From Diphasiastrum complanatum (taxonomy: Eukaryota; Streptophyta; Lycopodiopsida; Lycopodiales; Lycopodiaceae), in assembly GCA_029204225.1 (NCBI GenBank), contig CM055106.1:8790274-8854273 (forward strand): a stretch of 64,000 nt of DNA. The letters are read 5' to 3'. Shown here piece after piece: positions 62,684 to 64,000 of this stretch; position 1 is the first letter of the stretch; each line of letters begins with the position of its first letter. Both the position numbers and the translations under genes were made by a program. The notes beneath the pieces were generated by a model. The model worked only from the letters and a program-made list of their open reading frames with translations. It ran no database searches and was not told where the DNA came from.

Positions 62684-62762
62684 CTTTGCCACCCTAACCC
62701 TAGCAGCAATCTACATTGATACCCCTCTCGAAGCCAAATTTCCACCCTAACCCTAACCCACA
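62684..62762 (-). promoter_or_regulatory. Telo-box-like leader motifs upstream of the exon
   Basis: Copies of CCCTAACCCTA in plus orientation (TAGGGTTAGGG on the gene strand) lie near 62692-62706 and 62743-62759, 50-130 bp upstream of the start codon. Telo-boxes (AAACCCTA) are common near the starts of plant genes for ribosome production, which suits a Pol I factor. Confidence 0.5.
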
Positions 62763-62990
62763 AACATGGACATGAGAAACTCTAGAGCTTCAACCCGGGT
62801 TGGTTCAACCCCCCTTGGAAACCATCATGCATTTGCCACGATACAACACAACAATGTGAGCAAAAACCTGGTGTTAGATTCACTAGCCCGCTTGGATGTC
62901 ACTCACGTCTGCAGAGGTGCTACTTGGAAAGTTTCGATGTGGCAACATCTGAATATTTTGTGATAAAATCCACGGTGCCATCCTTAACAT

Positions 62991-63570
62991 TGTTGGAAAG
63001 AGGTGTATAAAAGATAGGTCGAATAAGATTCCAATAAAAAGAATTCGAACGACAAGAAGAAAACTATAAGAAGATAGTATTGATTCAGTATGAAAGCGAA
63101 ACATATATAAATGAGTACAACAAGTTGTGGATCGAAGCCGCGTACTCTAAGCTATCTCTGAACGGCTAAAATATAGGCTGAATTAAGCGCAACTACTAAT
63201 AAGCAGTAAGCGCAATAGCAATCTCTAATCAACTCAAAAAAACTGAGATGAACAGCTATTTATAGGTCGTCAAAAGCGTCATCTAGTTGGCTGTGATGTG
63301 CTGGCATCCATCCAGTTAGGACTTCTCAGAAACTACTTGCTGATGGATTAGGCATCTGGCATTTTGCGAAAAAGCCGAAGTGAGAGAAAATCCCAAAAGG
63401 CAAAAATCCCGACAGGCGAAAATGCCGAAAGGCGAAAAAGCCGACACTGTGAGTCGTTTTCGAGTATTTATGCAAACTGTGTAAAAACACGAAGAAATCT
63501 TCAGCTCTGGATAAAAGTTGGATGAAGATTAAAATGTCGATTAGTCGATTAGTAGGAGAATAATCCAACA
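62991..63570 (-). repeat. Copia 3' LTR, 580 bp
   Basis: TGTTGG...CCAACA at both ends, with the polypurine tract at its right side. On the minus strand a TATA-like TATAAATA lies near 63266. AACAT (62986-62990) would be the outer target duplication. The partner LTR lies beyond the window. Confidence 0.88.
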
Positions 63571-63582
63571 CTCCCCCTTAAT
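63571..63582 (-). promoter_or_regulatory. Copia polypurine tract
   Basis: The minus strand reads ATTAAGGGGGAG just before TGTTGGATTATT. Confidence 0.88.
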
Positions 63583-64000
63583 CTAAATCCATTAATGCAT
63601 TGACCTTTAAACTTAGTTTTGCACAGAACTTTCTGTGTGCATCCAAGCTTAATGCTTTGGTAAAAATATATGTTGTCATATCTTGCGTTCGACAATACTA
63701 CAATCTGACATCTTTGTCAAGAACTTTGCTTTTGACATAGTGATACTTGAGTTCAATGTGCGTACTCCTAGAATGAAACCTAGGGTTGGCTGACAAGGCA
63801 ATGGCACTTTGATTATCACAAAATAGTAATGTCGGAGCGTATTGATTCAGATTGATATCTGAAAGTAAATTTCTCAACCAAACTGCTTCCTTTGTAGCTT
63901 GTGAGGTTACGATATACTCTGATTATGTAGAAGATAGAGCTATCGAAGATTGCTTGCGACTGGTCCAGGAAATAGGATTATTGTTGAGGAAGAATGTAAA
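63583..64000 (-). pseudogene. Copia RNase H end, cut by the window edge
   Basis: The minus strand reads NPISWTSRKQSSIALSST, SEYIVTSQATKEAVWLRNLL, LLFCDNQSAIALSANPRFHS, STHIELKYHYVKSKV and YIFTKALSLDAHRKFCAKL, ending at TAG shortly before the polypurine tract. Stops replace the Glu of STESEY and one later residue. This is the 3' end of an element that continues to the right. Confidence 0.88.

Overview
The window looks like repeat-rich nuclear DNA of a land plant. Primer-binding sites match plant initiator tRNA-Met or, at one site, tRNA-Asp. Chromodomain Ty3/gypsy elements, Ty1/copia elements and a plant-type LINE family are present, and one exon has telomere-like AACCCTA motifs in its leader. 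A fern or another large-genome plant would fit, but I cannot fix the species. There are no tRNA or rRNA genes, no CRISPR array and no bacterial-style operons. Almost everything is retroelement debris, much of it nested.

Positions 1-9.1 kb hold gypsy, copia and LINE pieces. Two halves of one gypsy integrase gene (1-752 on the minus strand and about 7740-8169 on the plus strand) each abut the same 5-bp target duplication and the same LTR family, so an element there seems to have been split by an insertion and then rearranged. Positions 8170-24427 are one old minus-strand gypsy element (called B here). It is interrupted by a gypsy element with both LTRs and a clear target duplication (A, 10157-15583), a gag-only LTR element (C, 15664-19537), fragments of other elements, and a hAT-like non-autonomous DNA transposon with an 8-bp target duplication (23154-23975). 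Positions 24428-28696 are a minus-strand relative of A (E). Its reverse transcriptase, RNase H and integrase have been replaced by repetitive sequence of unknown origin.

Positions 28.7-38 kb are mostly low-information DNA with copia fragments and an exon-like open frame at 29862-30307. Positions 38387-41866 carry a LINE whose second frame is fused without a stop to the RNase H end of a copia element, followed by a 1.4-kb copia LTR. Positions 43296-53148 are a plus-strand gypsy element (J), fused at its 5' side to another LINE reverse-transcriptase fragment and interrupted by a young gypsy element (K, 44897-49955, target duplication CTTCC, almost identical LTRs). The last 11 kb contain a largely complete minus-strand copia element (M), several LINE fragments, a small MITE-like repeat, one host-like exon at 62316-62633 that resembles the RNA polymerase I factor TAF1A, and the 3' end of another copia element running off the right edge.

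Three features stand out. A and E share an in-frame UAG at the protease/RT border with the frame open on both sides. A, K and E have all lost RT-RNase H while keeping gag-protease and the 3' end of pol. LINE reverse-transcriptase fragments are twice fused in frame to other elements within a few codons of the same position.
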